Below are positions 43,175-52,151 of a DNA stretch of 64,000 nt, one piece after another. The DNA lies in the NCBI RefSeq assembly GCF_001580545.1, contig NZ_LRBG01000007.1, forward strand, positions 1-64,000, given 5' to 3'. The stretch comes from Paraburkholderia monticola (GTDB taxonomy: Bacteria; Pseudomonadota; Gammaproteobacteria; Burkholderiales; Burkholderiaceae). Position 1 is the stretch's first letter; every line of letters starts with the position of its first letter. The translations under genes were made by a program, and so were the position numbers. The notes under the pieces were generated by a model that had not been told where the DNA came from, searched no databases, and saw only the letters and a program-made list of their open reading frames with translations.

Positions 43175-44743
43175 ATGAACCCCGATATTGAACATGCTCT
43201 TGCCACCGCGCAAAAGTACGTCGCGGCCGGGCAATTCGACGATGCCGTACTTCTGCTGCGCAATATGCTGGCGACCGCGCCCGATCACGGCGCCATTCTC
43301 GAAGGCCTCGGTTATATCGCCGTCAGACAGGGCGATCATGCACGCGCGGCCGAGTACCTGATACAGGCATCCGCGCAGATGCCCATGGCCGCGGAGCAAC
43401 TAAATTTCGCCGCCCAGGTCTGTCAGTCCGCGCAACGTCACGATGGTGCGATAGCGTTGTTCGAGCGCTGCCTCGCCCGGTTTCCGGACCATGCCGCCTC
43501 GCTGCATGGCGCCGCCATGTCGCTGACACAGATTGGCGAGCCGCAGCGCGCGCTCGACATGCTGGAGCATCTGTGCAAAACCCACCCACGATCAGCCGAA
43601 GCGCACTACAACCGGGGAACCCTGCTCGGTGCGATGGCGCGTTACGACGACGAACTGGACGCCTACCGACAGGCGATCGCGATCAACCCGCGCTTCGTGC
43701 GCGCCTACGTCAATCTCGGGGTCGCGTTGCGAGATCTGCTACGCTTCGACGAGGCCTTGCTTCAGTTCAAGAAGGCGCTTTCGCTCGATTCGAACGACGC
43801 CGGCGCCCGCACCAATCGCGCTCAGACGAATTTGCTGCTCGGTGAATTCGAGCACGGCTGGCGCGAATACGAATGGCGTTGGCGCGATGGCACCCAAAAC
43901 CACGGGCTTGCGCAGAGCACTCAATGGACAGGCGCCCAGCCGATCGATGGCAAGACAATTTTTGTTCACCATGAGCAGGGGTTCGGCGACACGCTGCAAT
44001 TCGTGCGCTTCGTGGATCGACTCAGTGAGGCGGGTGCTCGCGTCGTGTTGCGGGTTCAGGATGCGCTACTGCCACTCCTCCTGAATTACCGGGGCGCGGC
44101 CGAAGTCATCGGCGAGACAGCGCCGGTTCCAGATTTCGACTATCACATTCCAACCCTGAGTCTGCCGTTTGCGCTCAAGATGCGTGCCGCCGATCTCGGG
44201 GTGCCTGGACCCTACGTGCACGCAGACGGTGCACTTGCCGCTCAATGGGATCATCTGTTTGCAGACTCCGCTCGACGGCCGAACATCGGAATCGTGTGGT
44301 CGGGAAGCCGGACACATGTGAATGATCGCAATCGGTCCATTTCGCTCGAGCAACTGAAGCCCTTGCTGGAGGCCGATGCGAATTTCTTCGCGCTGCAAAA
44401 GGATGTACGCGACAGTGATCGTGCGTGCCTCGCGCAACTCGATCAACGCGGGTTGCTGCGAGATGTTTCCGCGCGACTCACCACGTTCGCCGAGACCGCT
44501 GCGCTGATCGATCGACTCGACCTCGTTATCACTGTTGACACGGCTGTGGCGCATCTGGCTGGGGCGCTTGGGAAGCGCGTATGGATTGCTCTGCCGTTTA
44601 TGCCGGACTGGAGATGGCAACTCGACAGGAGCGATAGCCCTTGGTATCCGACGGCGCGGCTGTTTCGACAGGCGACGCGAGGTGACTGGACTGGCGTGGT
44701 TGCTGTGCTTCGTGCAGAGGTCGACGCTTGGGGAGACGGCTGA
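43175..44743 (+). CDS. TPR protein with C-terminal GT9-like glycosyltransferase domain
   Basis: A 522-residue soluble protein. Residues 1-260 are about seven TPR repeats (ALATAQKYVAAGQFDDAVLL, AIAINPRFVRAYVNLGVAL). Residues about 270-515 look like a heptosyltransferase-type GT-B fold (NIGIVWSGSRTHVNDRNRSI, LDLVITVDTAVAHLAGALG, WYPTARLFRQ). Such fusions are known in proteobacteria and are proposed to glycosylate proteins or surface sugars. It stands alone at the start of a less GC-rich block. Confidence 0.84.
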   Translation: MNPDIEHALATAQKYVAAGQFDDAVLLLRNMLATAPDHGAILEGLGYIAVRQGDHARAAEYLIQASAQMPMAAEQLNFAAQVCQSAQRHDGAIALFERCLARFPDHAASLHGAAMSLTQIGEPQRALDMLEHLCKTHPRSAEAHYNRGTLLGAMARYDDELDAYRQAIAINPRFVRAYVNLGVALRDLLRFDEALLQFKKALSLDSNDAGARTNRAQTNLLLGEFEHGWREYEWRWRDGTQNHGLAQSTQWTGAQPIDGKTIFVHHEQGFGDTLQFVRFVDRLSEAGARVVLRVQDALLPLLLNYRGAAEVIGETAPVPDFDYHIPTLSLPFALKMRAADLGVPGPYVHADGALAAQWDHLFADSARRPNIGIVWSGSRTHVNDRNRSISLEQLKPLLEADANFFALQKDVRDSDRACLAQLDQRGLLRDVSARLTTFAETAALIDRLDLVITVDTAVAHLAGALGKRVWIALPFMPDWRWQLDRSDSPWYPTARLFRQATRGDWTGVVAVLRAEVDAWGDG

Positions 44744-44880
44744 GGGGCGGCCGATGCACGTCCTGGTGACTTGATTGGCGCGCGCGGTAGTGGGACGTGC
44801 CGCGGCCACTTTGAGCCATTCGACACAGGACCCTGAATCGCCGACAATCGCCGACCAATGGTTGGCTTTTAGAGGACCGC

Positions 44881-45633
44881 ATGGCCACTGTGAAGACCTC
44901 AGCTCCTGTCGCTCTCGTGACCGGCTCGACCTCCGGGATTGGCGCTGCGATCGCGCGACGGCTTTCAAAGGATGGATATTCTGTCGTTCTCCATTCGCGC
45001 AGTTCCGTCGATGCGGGGCTCGCGTTGGCCCGCGAGCTCGGTTCCGCCGCGTACGTGCAAGCCGATCTGGCCAACGATGCAGAGCGAGTGAATCTGATCC
45101 GCGAGGCGATCGGCGTTTGGGGCCGACTCGACGTTCTCATCAATAACGCGGGCATCAGTCGAGTCATCCCCCATCACGATCTGGCGGCTGCCACGCCGGA
45201 CGTTTGGCAGGAGTTGCATGAAGTCAATGTGGTTGCGCCGTTTCGCCTGGTAAGCGAAGCGCAATCGGCGCTGCGTGGATCTGCGGCGCGAGGAAGGCCG
45301 GGGTGCGTCGTCAACGTGAGTTCGCATGCCGGAGTACGACCTAAAGGTGCGTCCATTCCTTATGCAGCAACCAAGGCGGCGTTGAACCATGTCACGCGCT
45401 TGCTCGCACTTTCGCTTGCCCCGGACATCCGCGTCAATGCTGTCGCGCCAGGGTTGGTCGACACGCCTCTAACGGCGGAGTGGACGCAAGTTCAGCAACT
45501 CTGGAAAGAGCGTTCACCGATGCGGCGGCCCGCAAGCCCCGGCGATATCGCTCAGGCGGTTGCCTTCCTGGTCGCTTCGGATTATCTAACGGGTGAGATT
45601 CTGCTTTCGGACGGCGGTTTGAATCTTACGTAA
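44881..45633 (+). CDS. Short-chain dehydrogenase/reductase
   Basis: A 250-residue classical SDR with the cofactor motif VTGSTSGIGAAIARRL, INNAG, the catalytic NVSSHAG ... YAATKAALNHV and DGGLNLT at the end. It probably reduces a ketone or oxidises an alcohol with NAD(P)H, with unknown substrate. It is a single gene. The lower-GC start of the frame resembles its neighbours in this block. Confidence 0.92.
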   Translation: MATVKTSAPVALVTGSTSGIGAAIARRLSKDGYSVVLHSRSSVDAGLALARELGSAAYVQADLANDAERVNLIREAIGVWGRLDVLINNAGISRVIPHHDLAAATPDVWQELHEVNVVAPFRLVSEAQSALRGSAARGRPGCVVNVSSHAGVRPKGASIPYAATKAALNHVTRLLALSLAPDIRVNAVAPGLVDTPLTAEWTQVQQLWKERSPMRRPASPGDIAQAVAFLVASDYLTGEILLSDGGLNLT

Positions 45634-45950
45634 GCAGATCCCGCCGAACCACTACCCGCGTCTGCTGTACGTTGATCGTCTGTCTAGCGATGACATGACC
45701 AGCGCGCTGTTGGGCTCCGTGCGGCCATCAATGCAACCTTGCACGGGTGCAGTCTCTCAAATGGCGTTAAGCGGCTGGGCACTTCTTACAGCACCTTACC
45801 GAGTGTGTGCCCTCACGCACATAAGTCACAGAAATAGAAAGCTGATGAGGCGCACGCTCGCCTAGCATCAAGAACGCACCTCGCAGCCTCGCGACGATCA
45901 GCCAGATACTTCGGAATCCCTCGGCAAGGCACTCGAACGGAACACACATT
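45634..45950. other. Intergenic region
   Basis: About 315 bases between the SDR and cupin genes with no supported gene, repeat or promoter. A minus-strand open frame that runs from here into the cupin gene has no SD and looks like chance. Confidence 0.4.
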
Positions 45951-46361
45951 GTGAAGACGATCACCAGTCTGGCTTTAGCAGCCATCGCCGTGGGCTTTTT
46001 CCTACCTTGTGCCGCGCAGGAGGCGGGAGCCGTCAAGCCTCAAATACTGCTTCAGCAAACTGTAGATGGCATGCCGAGAGGCGAAAAGCAGGAACTACGC
46101 GTCCTGACAGCGACTTTCAAACCCGGTGATAAAACCGTCTTTCATACCCACAGGTTTCCGGTGACGGTCTATGTGCTGGAGGGTGCCTTCACGCTGGAAA
46201 TGGAAGGCATGGCGCCCGTCACCGTGAGGCAAGGTCAGGCGATGGTAGAGCCACCGAATGTGAAGATGACCGGCTATAACCGCAGCAACAGCGATTCGCT
46301 CCGCGTCGTTGTATTTTATGCCAGTGACCCAGACACACCATTTCTCGATGCATTGCATTGA
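45951..46361 (+). CDS. Secreted cupin protein
   Basis: A 136-residue protein with a signal peptide (LALAAIAVGFFLPCAAQ) and a single cupin barrel. Metal-ligand motifs are HTHRFPVTVYVLEGAFTLEME and the later PNVKMTGYN. The start is a GTG with ACGGAAC nearby. A terminator hairpin lies 64 bases after its stop. The substrate is unknown. Confidence 0.86.
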   Translation: MKTITSLALAAIAVGFFLPCAAQEAGAVKPQILLQQTVDGMPRGEKQELRVLTATFKPGDKTVFHTHRFPVTVYVLEGAFTLEMEGMAPVTVRQGQAMVEPPNVKMTGYNRSNSDSLRVVVFYASDPDTPFLDALH

Positions 46362-46424
46362 TCTGCCCGGCGAACACGATGACATGTGCGGCCCACGGTC
46401 ATTTCAAGGGAATCGCATAGAAAG

Positions 46425-46458
46425 AACCCGGTTCAAAAACTGACCGGGTTTTCATTTT
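46425..46458. terminator. Terminator between cupin and MauG-like genes
   Basis: AACCCGGT and ACCGGGTT form an 8-bp stem with a ten-base loop, followed by TTCATTTT on the plus strand and by CTTTC on the minus strand. It can serve the convergent cupin and peroxidase genes. Confidence 0.75.
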
Positions 46459-46469
46459 CCTGCACGACA

Positions 46470-47708
46470 TTAGCGAGGCACTGTCTTTGCGTCCGCGTCG
46501 GTCAGGGTATCCAGGAACGCCACCACGTCGCGGATATCCGAGTCTGACCAGACCGGTTTGCCGCCCAGGTGATTCGTCAGCGGCTGCGTCTTGATATCCA
46601 CGTTACTGCGCAGATTCTTCGGCAGGTCGTCAAACTTCACGACGTGCCCGTGCGCGTCTTTCGGATACCACTTCTCCGGGTTCGTGTCGCGTTGAACATA
46701 GAAGCGCATCGAGTCTTCGAGCGTATGGAACATGCCGTTGTGGAAGAACACGCGGCGCGTGGCGACGTTGCGAAGCGTGGGCGTGCGGAACATGCCGCAG
46801 AACCACTTCTGCTTTGCCTGGTCTTCACGCAGCGGCCCGCATAAGCCCATGTCGAAGAAATTCGGATTGCGGTTGGCCGGAATGTCCATGTTGCGTGGCA
46901 CACCCAGCGTCTGGAAGTTGTAATCCGTCAATGCCGGATGCGAGCCGTGAGCACCTTTGTCGACCAGGTGACAGCTTGCACAGTTGCCCTTGTCCGGGTC
47001 GCTGAACAGCGCCAATCCGTGCGCTTCCGCTGGCGTGAATTGATCCTTGCCGTCGAGCACGCGGTCGAACTTGCTGGAATACGGCGCGAACGACGGATCA
47101 TTGAACTGGAATGCCTGCAATACTTTTCCAAGGTCCGCCAGCGCTTGCGCCGGTCGCGAGAAAACGTCCTGGCCGAATGCGTCCCGGAACTGCTGTGCGT
47201 AGGCGCTTTGGCTCAGCTTCTTCGCCACGTCATCCGCGCTGGTGTTGGCCATTTCATCCGGATTGAGCAGGGGAAAAGCAGCCTGATCCGCGGGGGTGTT
47301 GTAGCGCCCATCCCAGGTGTATCCGCCGATGGGCTGATTGTCGCCGTCCTCGAGGCGCTCTTTCAGGCTATTTGCCTGGGTGTACGTCCAGTAAGGCACG
47401 GAACGCAGATAACGCAGCGACGGCACCGAGCGCAGCCCGGCTCGATCGAGGTGCGGGCCACCCAGCTGGACAGCCAGACCGTTCGGCGGCCCATAGGCAT
47501 TCGCGGGGCTGTGACAGGAGGCACACGACTGCTTGCCGGAAGCCGACAGCGACGGATCGAAGAACGCTGCCTTGCCGATAGCCGCCAGATCAGAAGCACC
47601 TGCTTTGACCGGGGCTGCTTGAGCGTCCGCCGCGTGTTTGTCGCATGCGGACAGGAGGAAAAGGCAAAGGGCCGTTGCGAGAACAGCCCTTGAAGAAAAT
47701 TGGCGCAT
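46470..47708 (-). CDS. MauG-like diheme cytochrome c peroxidase, lipoprotein
   Basis: A 412-residue periplasmic protein with a lipobox LSAC at the end of the signal peptide and two heme sites CASCH (in QSCASCHSPANAYG and GNCASCHLVDKG). This arrangement is that of the CcpA/MauG family, which reduce hydrogen peroxide or modify protein side chains. It lies just downstream of a secreted phosphoesterase on the same strand, separated by that gene's terminator. Confidence 0.93.
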   Translation of the reverse strand: MRQFSSRAVLATALCLFLLSACDKHAADAQAAPVKAGASDLAAIGKAAFFDPSLSASGKQSCASCHSPANAYGPPNGLAVQLGGPHLDRAGLRSVPSLRYLRSVPYWTYTQANSLKERLEDGDNQPIGGYTWDGRYNTPADQAAFPLLNPDEMANTSADDVAKKLSQSAYAQQFRDAFGQDVFSRPAQALADLGKVLQAFQFNDPSFAPYSSKFDRVLDGKDQFTPAEAHGLALFSDPDKGNCASCHLVDKGAHGSHPALTDYNFQTLGVPRNMDIPANRNPNFFDMGLCGPLREDQAKQKWFCGMFRTPTLRNVATRRVFFHNGMFHTLEDSMRFYVQRDTNPEKWYPKDAHGHVVKFDDLPKNLRSNVDIKTQPLTNHLGGKPVWSDSDIRDVVAFLDTLTDADAKTVPR

Positions 47709-47715
47709 AACGGAT

Positions 47716-47751
47716 CAAGAAAACAGCCCGGTTCGAACGGAGAACCGGGCT
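47716..47751 (-). terminator. Rho-independent terminator, minus strand
   Basis: AGCCCGGTTC and GAACCGGGCT form a perfect 10-bp stem with a seven-base loop; on the minus strand GTTTTCTT follows. It lies 34 bases after the stop of the phosphoesterase gene. Confidence 0.85.
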
Positions 47752-47784
47752 GGGACAACAGAGTTCTTGCAGGACCGCCAGAGA

Positions 47785-49668
47785 TTAGCGGTTATCGATG
47801 TTGGCCGACGTGAAGATCGGCTTGAGCGATGCATCGTCGGCGTAGCCAAGATACGAGCCGATGCCGAAGTTGTCTTCGAGCGAATGCAGCAGCGCGTAGT
47901 GGTTGTAGCCGGTGCTATCCACGTGACCGCCCTTGATGAACGGCGACAGCAGAAGCGTACCAATCTGATCGCCACCGACGCCGAGGTAGTTCAACGCAAT
48001 CGACACGTTCTGCACGGATGCAGGCAGCGTTGCCGGGTTAATACCGAGCAGGCTTGCTTCAGCCACCGGCAGCGTGGACATCGTGACCTGTTCCGGACGC
48101 GTCACGTTCGGACCCGTTTGCTGGTTGCAGCCAGGGCACTGGTTACCCATCTCCGGCTCCAGCAGGGAGAGCGTCTTGCCATCGGCACTGACTTGCGTGG
48201 TCGGCGTAAGCCCGGCCACGACGCCTTCATCCGTGGTGATGATGATCAGGCCGTCCTGCTTGTAGGCGGGCGATGCCTGGATCATCGGGATCGTCTTCTT
48301 CAGGAACGCGTCGATCGAAGTCAAACCGCCAGGCTGACCGTTTGCGCAGCCCTTGCCCGCAGTGCCCGTACCGTCACCATCATGACCGTCGTCACACAGG
48401 TTCGGCGTGATGAAGGAGAAGTTCGGCGTAGTGGCAATCGACTGAAGATCCGTTGCCAGATCGTCTTGCAGGTTGACCACGTGCGCGTCGCAGTTCGCCA
48501 GATCGTCGATGGTCGAGTGGAAATACGGGAACGGATTGTGTCGCGTTGCGTACTCATCGCTCGGCTTGTCACCCGAAGCCGAAGGAGCCTGCGCGGCTTG
48601 CGTGCCGTCCACAGCCTTGGTCGGGTCGGTGCCCGCAAGCTGTGCGGTACGGCGCGGGAACGAGCATGTTCTCGTGCCGTCACGGTTCAGGTCGTTGCCC
48701 ATGTCCTCGTTGTAGCTGCGCCACGTGAGCTTGGCCTGTTCCATCTGGTTGCCAAGATGCTGCACGCGAGCCGGGAACACGCAGCCGCCGCTCTGGTGGC
48801 CGTTGACGTCCGTGCCTGCCTTGAGAACTTTGGGGTTCGTCGAGTCGCTGCCCGAATCCACGATATCAGACCACACCTGGAAGCAGTCCGTTTCGGTGTC
48901 GTGCGTCGACGGCTGGCCCGATACCATCGAGATGTAATTGTCCAGCGACACGTGGCCGGTGCCGTAGTAGTTCGCAAGGTAAGTACCCTGCGGCACCAGC
49001 GATTTCAGGTACGGGTCCTGGTTCGAATCCGAGGCCGTCGTGCCGTACGTCGATTCCGCGCTCTTGTTTTCGAGCACGATAACCCAGACGTGCTTGATCG
49101 CCTTGCTCGAAGCGACGGTTGCAATGTACTGGTCGCTCGCTGCCTTCACCACGGCGTTGCCGTTGGTGTTGAAGTCGCCCAGCAGGGCGTCCGGCGTCGT
49201 GCCGATCTTGTTCGCCAGTTGCGTTTGAGCATCCGACTGCGACAGGCCGCTGTCCATCAGTTGCGAAAGCTGCGTCGTGATCGCGCTGACGGAACTGACA
49301 CCGCGCGGCGAACGGAACGTAGCCGTGCTGTTGAACGCCGTGCCCATGTTCTTGCCCGATGCGTCGTTCTCCGTGGCAGCGCTCAGGTCGGCAACGACAT
49401 ACTTCCAGGAGCCGTTGCTCGTATCGGAGATCGAGAACTTGCCCTGGGCATCCGAGCGCGCGACAGGCTCGCCCTGGTCGCACTTGCCGTTGTTGTTCAC
49501 ATCCAGGCAGACCGCCGCATTCTGGATATAGCTGCCGAGCACCTGACCGGTGACCTTCGGGCTGCCGTCCGAACCGCTGATGCTGCTTCCACAGGCAGAC
49601 AAGCCTGCCATTACGCCGATGCTTGCCAGCATCGAGAGCGCACCCCTGCGCAACCGAATTTTATTCAC
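47785..49668 (-). CDS. Secreted phosphoesterase (phospholipase C/acid phosphatase family), lipoprotein
   Basis: A 627-residue protein with a lipobox LSAC. Residues 35-90 form a small domain with a calcium-loop-like DVNNNGKCDQGEPV, similar to repeat-type beta domains. The main domain from about 190 is a phosphoesterase (IKHVWVIVLENKSAESTYG, TGHVSLDNYISMVSGQP, LIIITTDEG, LLLSPFIKGG, HYALLHSLEDNFG). Members cleave phospholipids or phosphate esters outside the cell. The substrate is not readable. Spacer 49669-49882 should hold its promoter. Confidence 0.88.
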   Translation of the reverse strand: MNKIRLRRGALSMLASIGVMAGLSACGSSISGSDGSPKVTGQVLGSYIQNAAVCLDVNNNGKCDQGEPVARSDAQGKFSISDTSNGSWKYVVADLSAATENDASGKNMGTAFNSTATFRSPRGVSSVSAITTQLSQLMDSGLSQSDAQTQLANKIGTTPDALLGDFNTNGNAVVKAASDQYIATVASSKAIKHVWVIVLENKSAESTYGTTASDSNQDPYLKSLVPQGTYLANYYGTGHVSLDNYISMVSGQPSTHDTETDCFQVWSDIVDSGSDSTNPKVLKAGTDVNGHQSGGCVFPARVQHLGNQMEQAKLTWRSYNEDMGNDLNRDGTRTCSFPRRTAQLAGTDPTKAVDGTQAAQAPSASGDKPSDEYATRHNPFPYFHSTIDDLANCDAHVVNLQDDLATDLQSIATTPNFSFITPNLCDDGHDGDGTGTAGKGCANGQPGGLTSIDAFLKKTIPMIQASPAYKQDGLIIITTDEGVVAGLTPTTQVSADGKTLSLLEPEMGNQCPGCNQQTGPNVTRPEQVTMSTLPVAEASLLGINPATLPASVQNVSIALNYLGVGGDQIGTLLLSPFIKGGHVDSTGYNHYALLHSLEDNFGIGSYLGYADDASLKPIFTSANIDNR

Positions 49669-49882
49669 AACTATCCCTCGTTATAAGCCGGATACACCCG
49701 ACGGTATTTGACCCGCACGAAGTTTATGTAAGTTGTGTTACAAGTTTGTTAAGGGATTTGTCAACTCGGTGTCAACCAGGGGCAGTCAATGAAGACGACA
49801 ACGTGCATGACCGCTTCGCCGATCCGTGCAAGGGGCATAAAACACCCCCGCACGCAGATGGCACTGATCGGCTATCAACTAT

Positions 49883-50335
49883 TTATTGGGCTTGAGCACC
49901 TTGCGCTCTCATCTGCCGAACATCGGCGAGACCCGCATTCGACCGTTCATGCAGGTGTCCGTAGGCCAGATCGGGATACTGATCGAGCATTCCGCGATAG
50001 ATCGCTTCGGCTTCGTCCAGACAATGTTTGGCCTTTGCCGTGTCGCCAAGATCGAACGCGGCGACATAGTGCTTCAACCTGAGATCTGTCGCGCCCGGGT
50101 CAGTGGACGCCCCAGCCCTCGCAACCTCGGCGCTCAATTCATTGACGGCATTGGTGGCCGCCTGGAACGACGGCCCCCGGCAGCCGGGCTCGTTCTTGTA
50201 GGCATCGATCGCCAACTCGGCCTTCACATACGGGCTTTGGGGTCCGGCGGAGGCCATCGGCGCGGTGGTGGTGATGTGGCTGCACGCGGCCAGAGCGGCC
50301 GCCACGGAGACAGCCGCCATAAGTTTCATCGACAT
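49883..50335 (-). CDS. Small lipoprotein of unknown function
   Basis: A 150-residue protein with a signal peptide and lipobox LAAC. The mature part looks helical with four cysteines or fewer (PGCRGPSF, AKHCLDEAEAIYRGML) and a TPR-like tail. The start at 50335 has AGGAG seven bases upstream. The gene begins 17 bases after the GH28 gene stop and may be in its operon. I do not recognise the family. Confidence 0.75.
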   Translation of the reverse strand: MSMKLMAAVSVAAALAACSHITTTAPMASAGPQSPYVKAELAIDAYKNEPGCRGPSFQAATNAVNELSAEVARAGASTDPGATDLRLKHYVAAFDLGDTAKAKHCLDEAEAIYRGMLDQYPDLAYGHLHERSNAGLADVRQMRAQGAQAQ

Positions 50336-50352
50336 TCTGATCTCCTTGCTCG

Positions 50353-52065
50353 TCAAATTTCGCGGTGCGCGATGTCCGACAGCATCATGTCGGGCAGGCT
50401 GCGGCTTCCCGTGACGCGGAAACCACTCACCCTGTTCAGCACGAATGCCGGGCCACCGCGGCCCTTCGACAAGGTCAGGCGGGAAAAATCAGAGTCGTTC
50501 ACGTCGTCCAGCCAAAGTGCCGGCCGCGCATCGGCGGCGACATTGGCGATTTCCACATTGCTGAATTCGATGTTGTTGACATGGCGCATGTAGAACCCGT
50601 ACGCCGGGAGCGGGCCAAAGCGGAACGGCTCGGGATAATCCGTTTCCCGTTCGGACGGAGTCCATTGATTCAGTTCGTTCGTCCCGCCGCCCTTCTGCTG
50701 GACGAAGAAGTCGCTGATCTTGATGTCCTCGATCGAGGATCCGGGTATGCCGCTGATGATCGACGGCATGGTGTTGGCCGGGCCGCTGCAGGTCACGTTG
50801 CTGACCAGCACGCGGCGGAAGGTGCTGCGCGGCATGCCCTTTGGACCGCGCATTCGCGCCCCCAGACGGAAGAACAGCGGCGAATTGCGCACATCACGCA
50901 TGGTGATGCCGGTAATGGTGATGTCCTCCAGAACCGCGCCGTCCACGGTCTCCAACGCGAGCCCGCGACAGCTTTCCAGAACGCAGTTCGAAATCGTGAT
51001 GTTTTTGAACCCGCCATTCGACTCGGTTCCGCATTTGATGCGGCCGGTACGGTTCCAGGGATTCAAGTCGAATTCCGGCCCGAAGCGCTTGAAGCTGCCG
51101 TCGAGAACAGACCCCATCTCATAGCCGCCGGTCACGTAGCAATTGGTGATCGTCACGTTTTCCGTGGCCCGTGGATAGCCGAGAGCATAGGTACTCTTCG
51201 GGCAGATCCCATCGTCCCAGGGCGAATTGACCGTGCAGTTCGACACGCGGACATTGCGACAGCAATCGATGTCGATGCCGTCGCGGTTGGTATCGATGAT
51301 CAGATTGTCGACGGTGAAGTTGTCGACGCCGGTCGCCAGAATGCCGAAATGTCCGCCCGCCAGGATCGAGAAATCGCGCAGGATGACGTTGCGACAGTTC
51401 TTCAAGGCGATCGCCTTGTTGCCCACACCGGGCCGTTCGGCAATGGGCAGATCCGGGTCGCCGCCATGCCCGCGACTGAGCCCTTTGCCCCAAATGCGAC
51501 CCGGGCCGAGAATGGCGACGTCGTGCAGTCCTTCGCCCCAGATCAGGCTGTTGTGCCAATGGTTGTGACCAAAATCCTGGTAGGCTTCCCAAGGCGCGTT
51601 GGATTCCGCCGCGTCATAGCCGCCGCTCGACGTTCCCTCCCGCGGGGTGCTCGCCGCCAGGATCGTCGATCCTTGTTCGAGGTAAAGCGCCACCGAGCTC
51701 TTCAGGCGAATCGAGTAGCACAGGTAGGTACCTGCCGGAAAGCGAACCGTCCCTCCTCCCGCGGCCGCGGCCGCTTCGATGGCCCGATTCACGGCCGGGG
51801 TATCGATGGCCTTGCCGTCGCCCAGCGCACCGTAAGCACGCACATCGAAGACACCGCCTGAAGCTGCATCGATCAGCGATGCAGTCGCGCGCGCCCCTGC
51901 AATCGATGGCAACAGCAGCGAGGTCGCCGCAAGCGCCCCGCCCAGTCCGATGAAATCACGGCGCGAAATACGCAAGGCGTCGCCCGTTGCGGGCGACGCT
52001 TTTTCAAGATTCTGATGCTTCGACACTAACTTTTCCCCAACGAAATGGTTTCGATTCGCTTGCAT
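50353..52065 (-). CDS. Glycoside hydrolase family 28-like (polygalacturonase-type) protein, Tat-exported
   Basis: A 570-residue protein with a twin-arginine signal (RISRRDFIGLGGALAATS) and a right-handed beta-helix. Active-site-like segments are TNRDGIDIDCCRNV, SPWDDGICPKS and RTGRIKCGTESNGG, which match the Asp residues and RIK of GH28. The usual GHG is replaced by a GGYEMGS segment, so activity or substrate may be altered. The start may be ATG 52065 or an internal GTG near residue 15. It suggests contact with plant cell-wall pectin or another polysaccharide. Confidence 0.84.
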   Translation of the reverse strand: MQANRNHFVGEKLVSKHQNLEKASPATGDALRISRRDFIGLGGALAATSLLLPSIAGARATASLIDAASGGVFDVRAYGALGDGKAIDTPAVNRAIEAAAAAGGGTVRFPAGTYLCYSIRLKSSVALYLEQGSTILAASTPREGTSSGGYDAAESNAPWEAYQDFGHNHWHNSLIWGEGLHDVAILGPGRIWGKGLSRGHGGDPDLPIAERPGVGNKAIALKNCRNVILRDFSILAGGHFGILATGVDNFTVDNLIIDTNRDGIDIDCCRNVRVSNCTVNSPWDDGICPKSTYALGYPRATENVTITNCYVTGGYEMGSVLDGSFKRFGPEFDLNPWNRTGRIKCGTESNGGFKNITISNCVLESCRGLALETVDGAVLEDITITGITMRDVRNSPLFFRLGARMRGPKGMPRSTFRRVLVSNVTCSGPANTMPSIISGIPGSSIEDIKISDFFVQQKGGGTNELNQWTPSERETDYPEPFRFGPLPAYGFYMRHVNNIEFSNVEIANVAADARPALWLDDVNDSDFSRLTLSKGRGGPAFVLNRVSGFRVTGSRSLPDMMLSDIAHREI

Positions 52066-52151
52066 CTGTCACAACCGCCACATCTTGTAAGACAAGAGGC
52101 GAAGTGTAAATACAAGTGCAAGGAACCGTCACTCGGGGGGACCCTTAATGC

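Noticed and set aside
45767..46036. 89-codon minus-strand frame before the cupin gene
   Set aside because: It overlaps the secreted cupin gene, has no SD and no recognisable domain.
47638..49686. 682-codon plus-strand frame over the phosphoesterase gene
   Set aside because: The minus strand carries a signal peptide, lipobox and phosphoesterase motifs, and ends at a good terminator.
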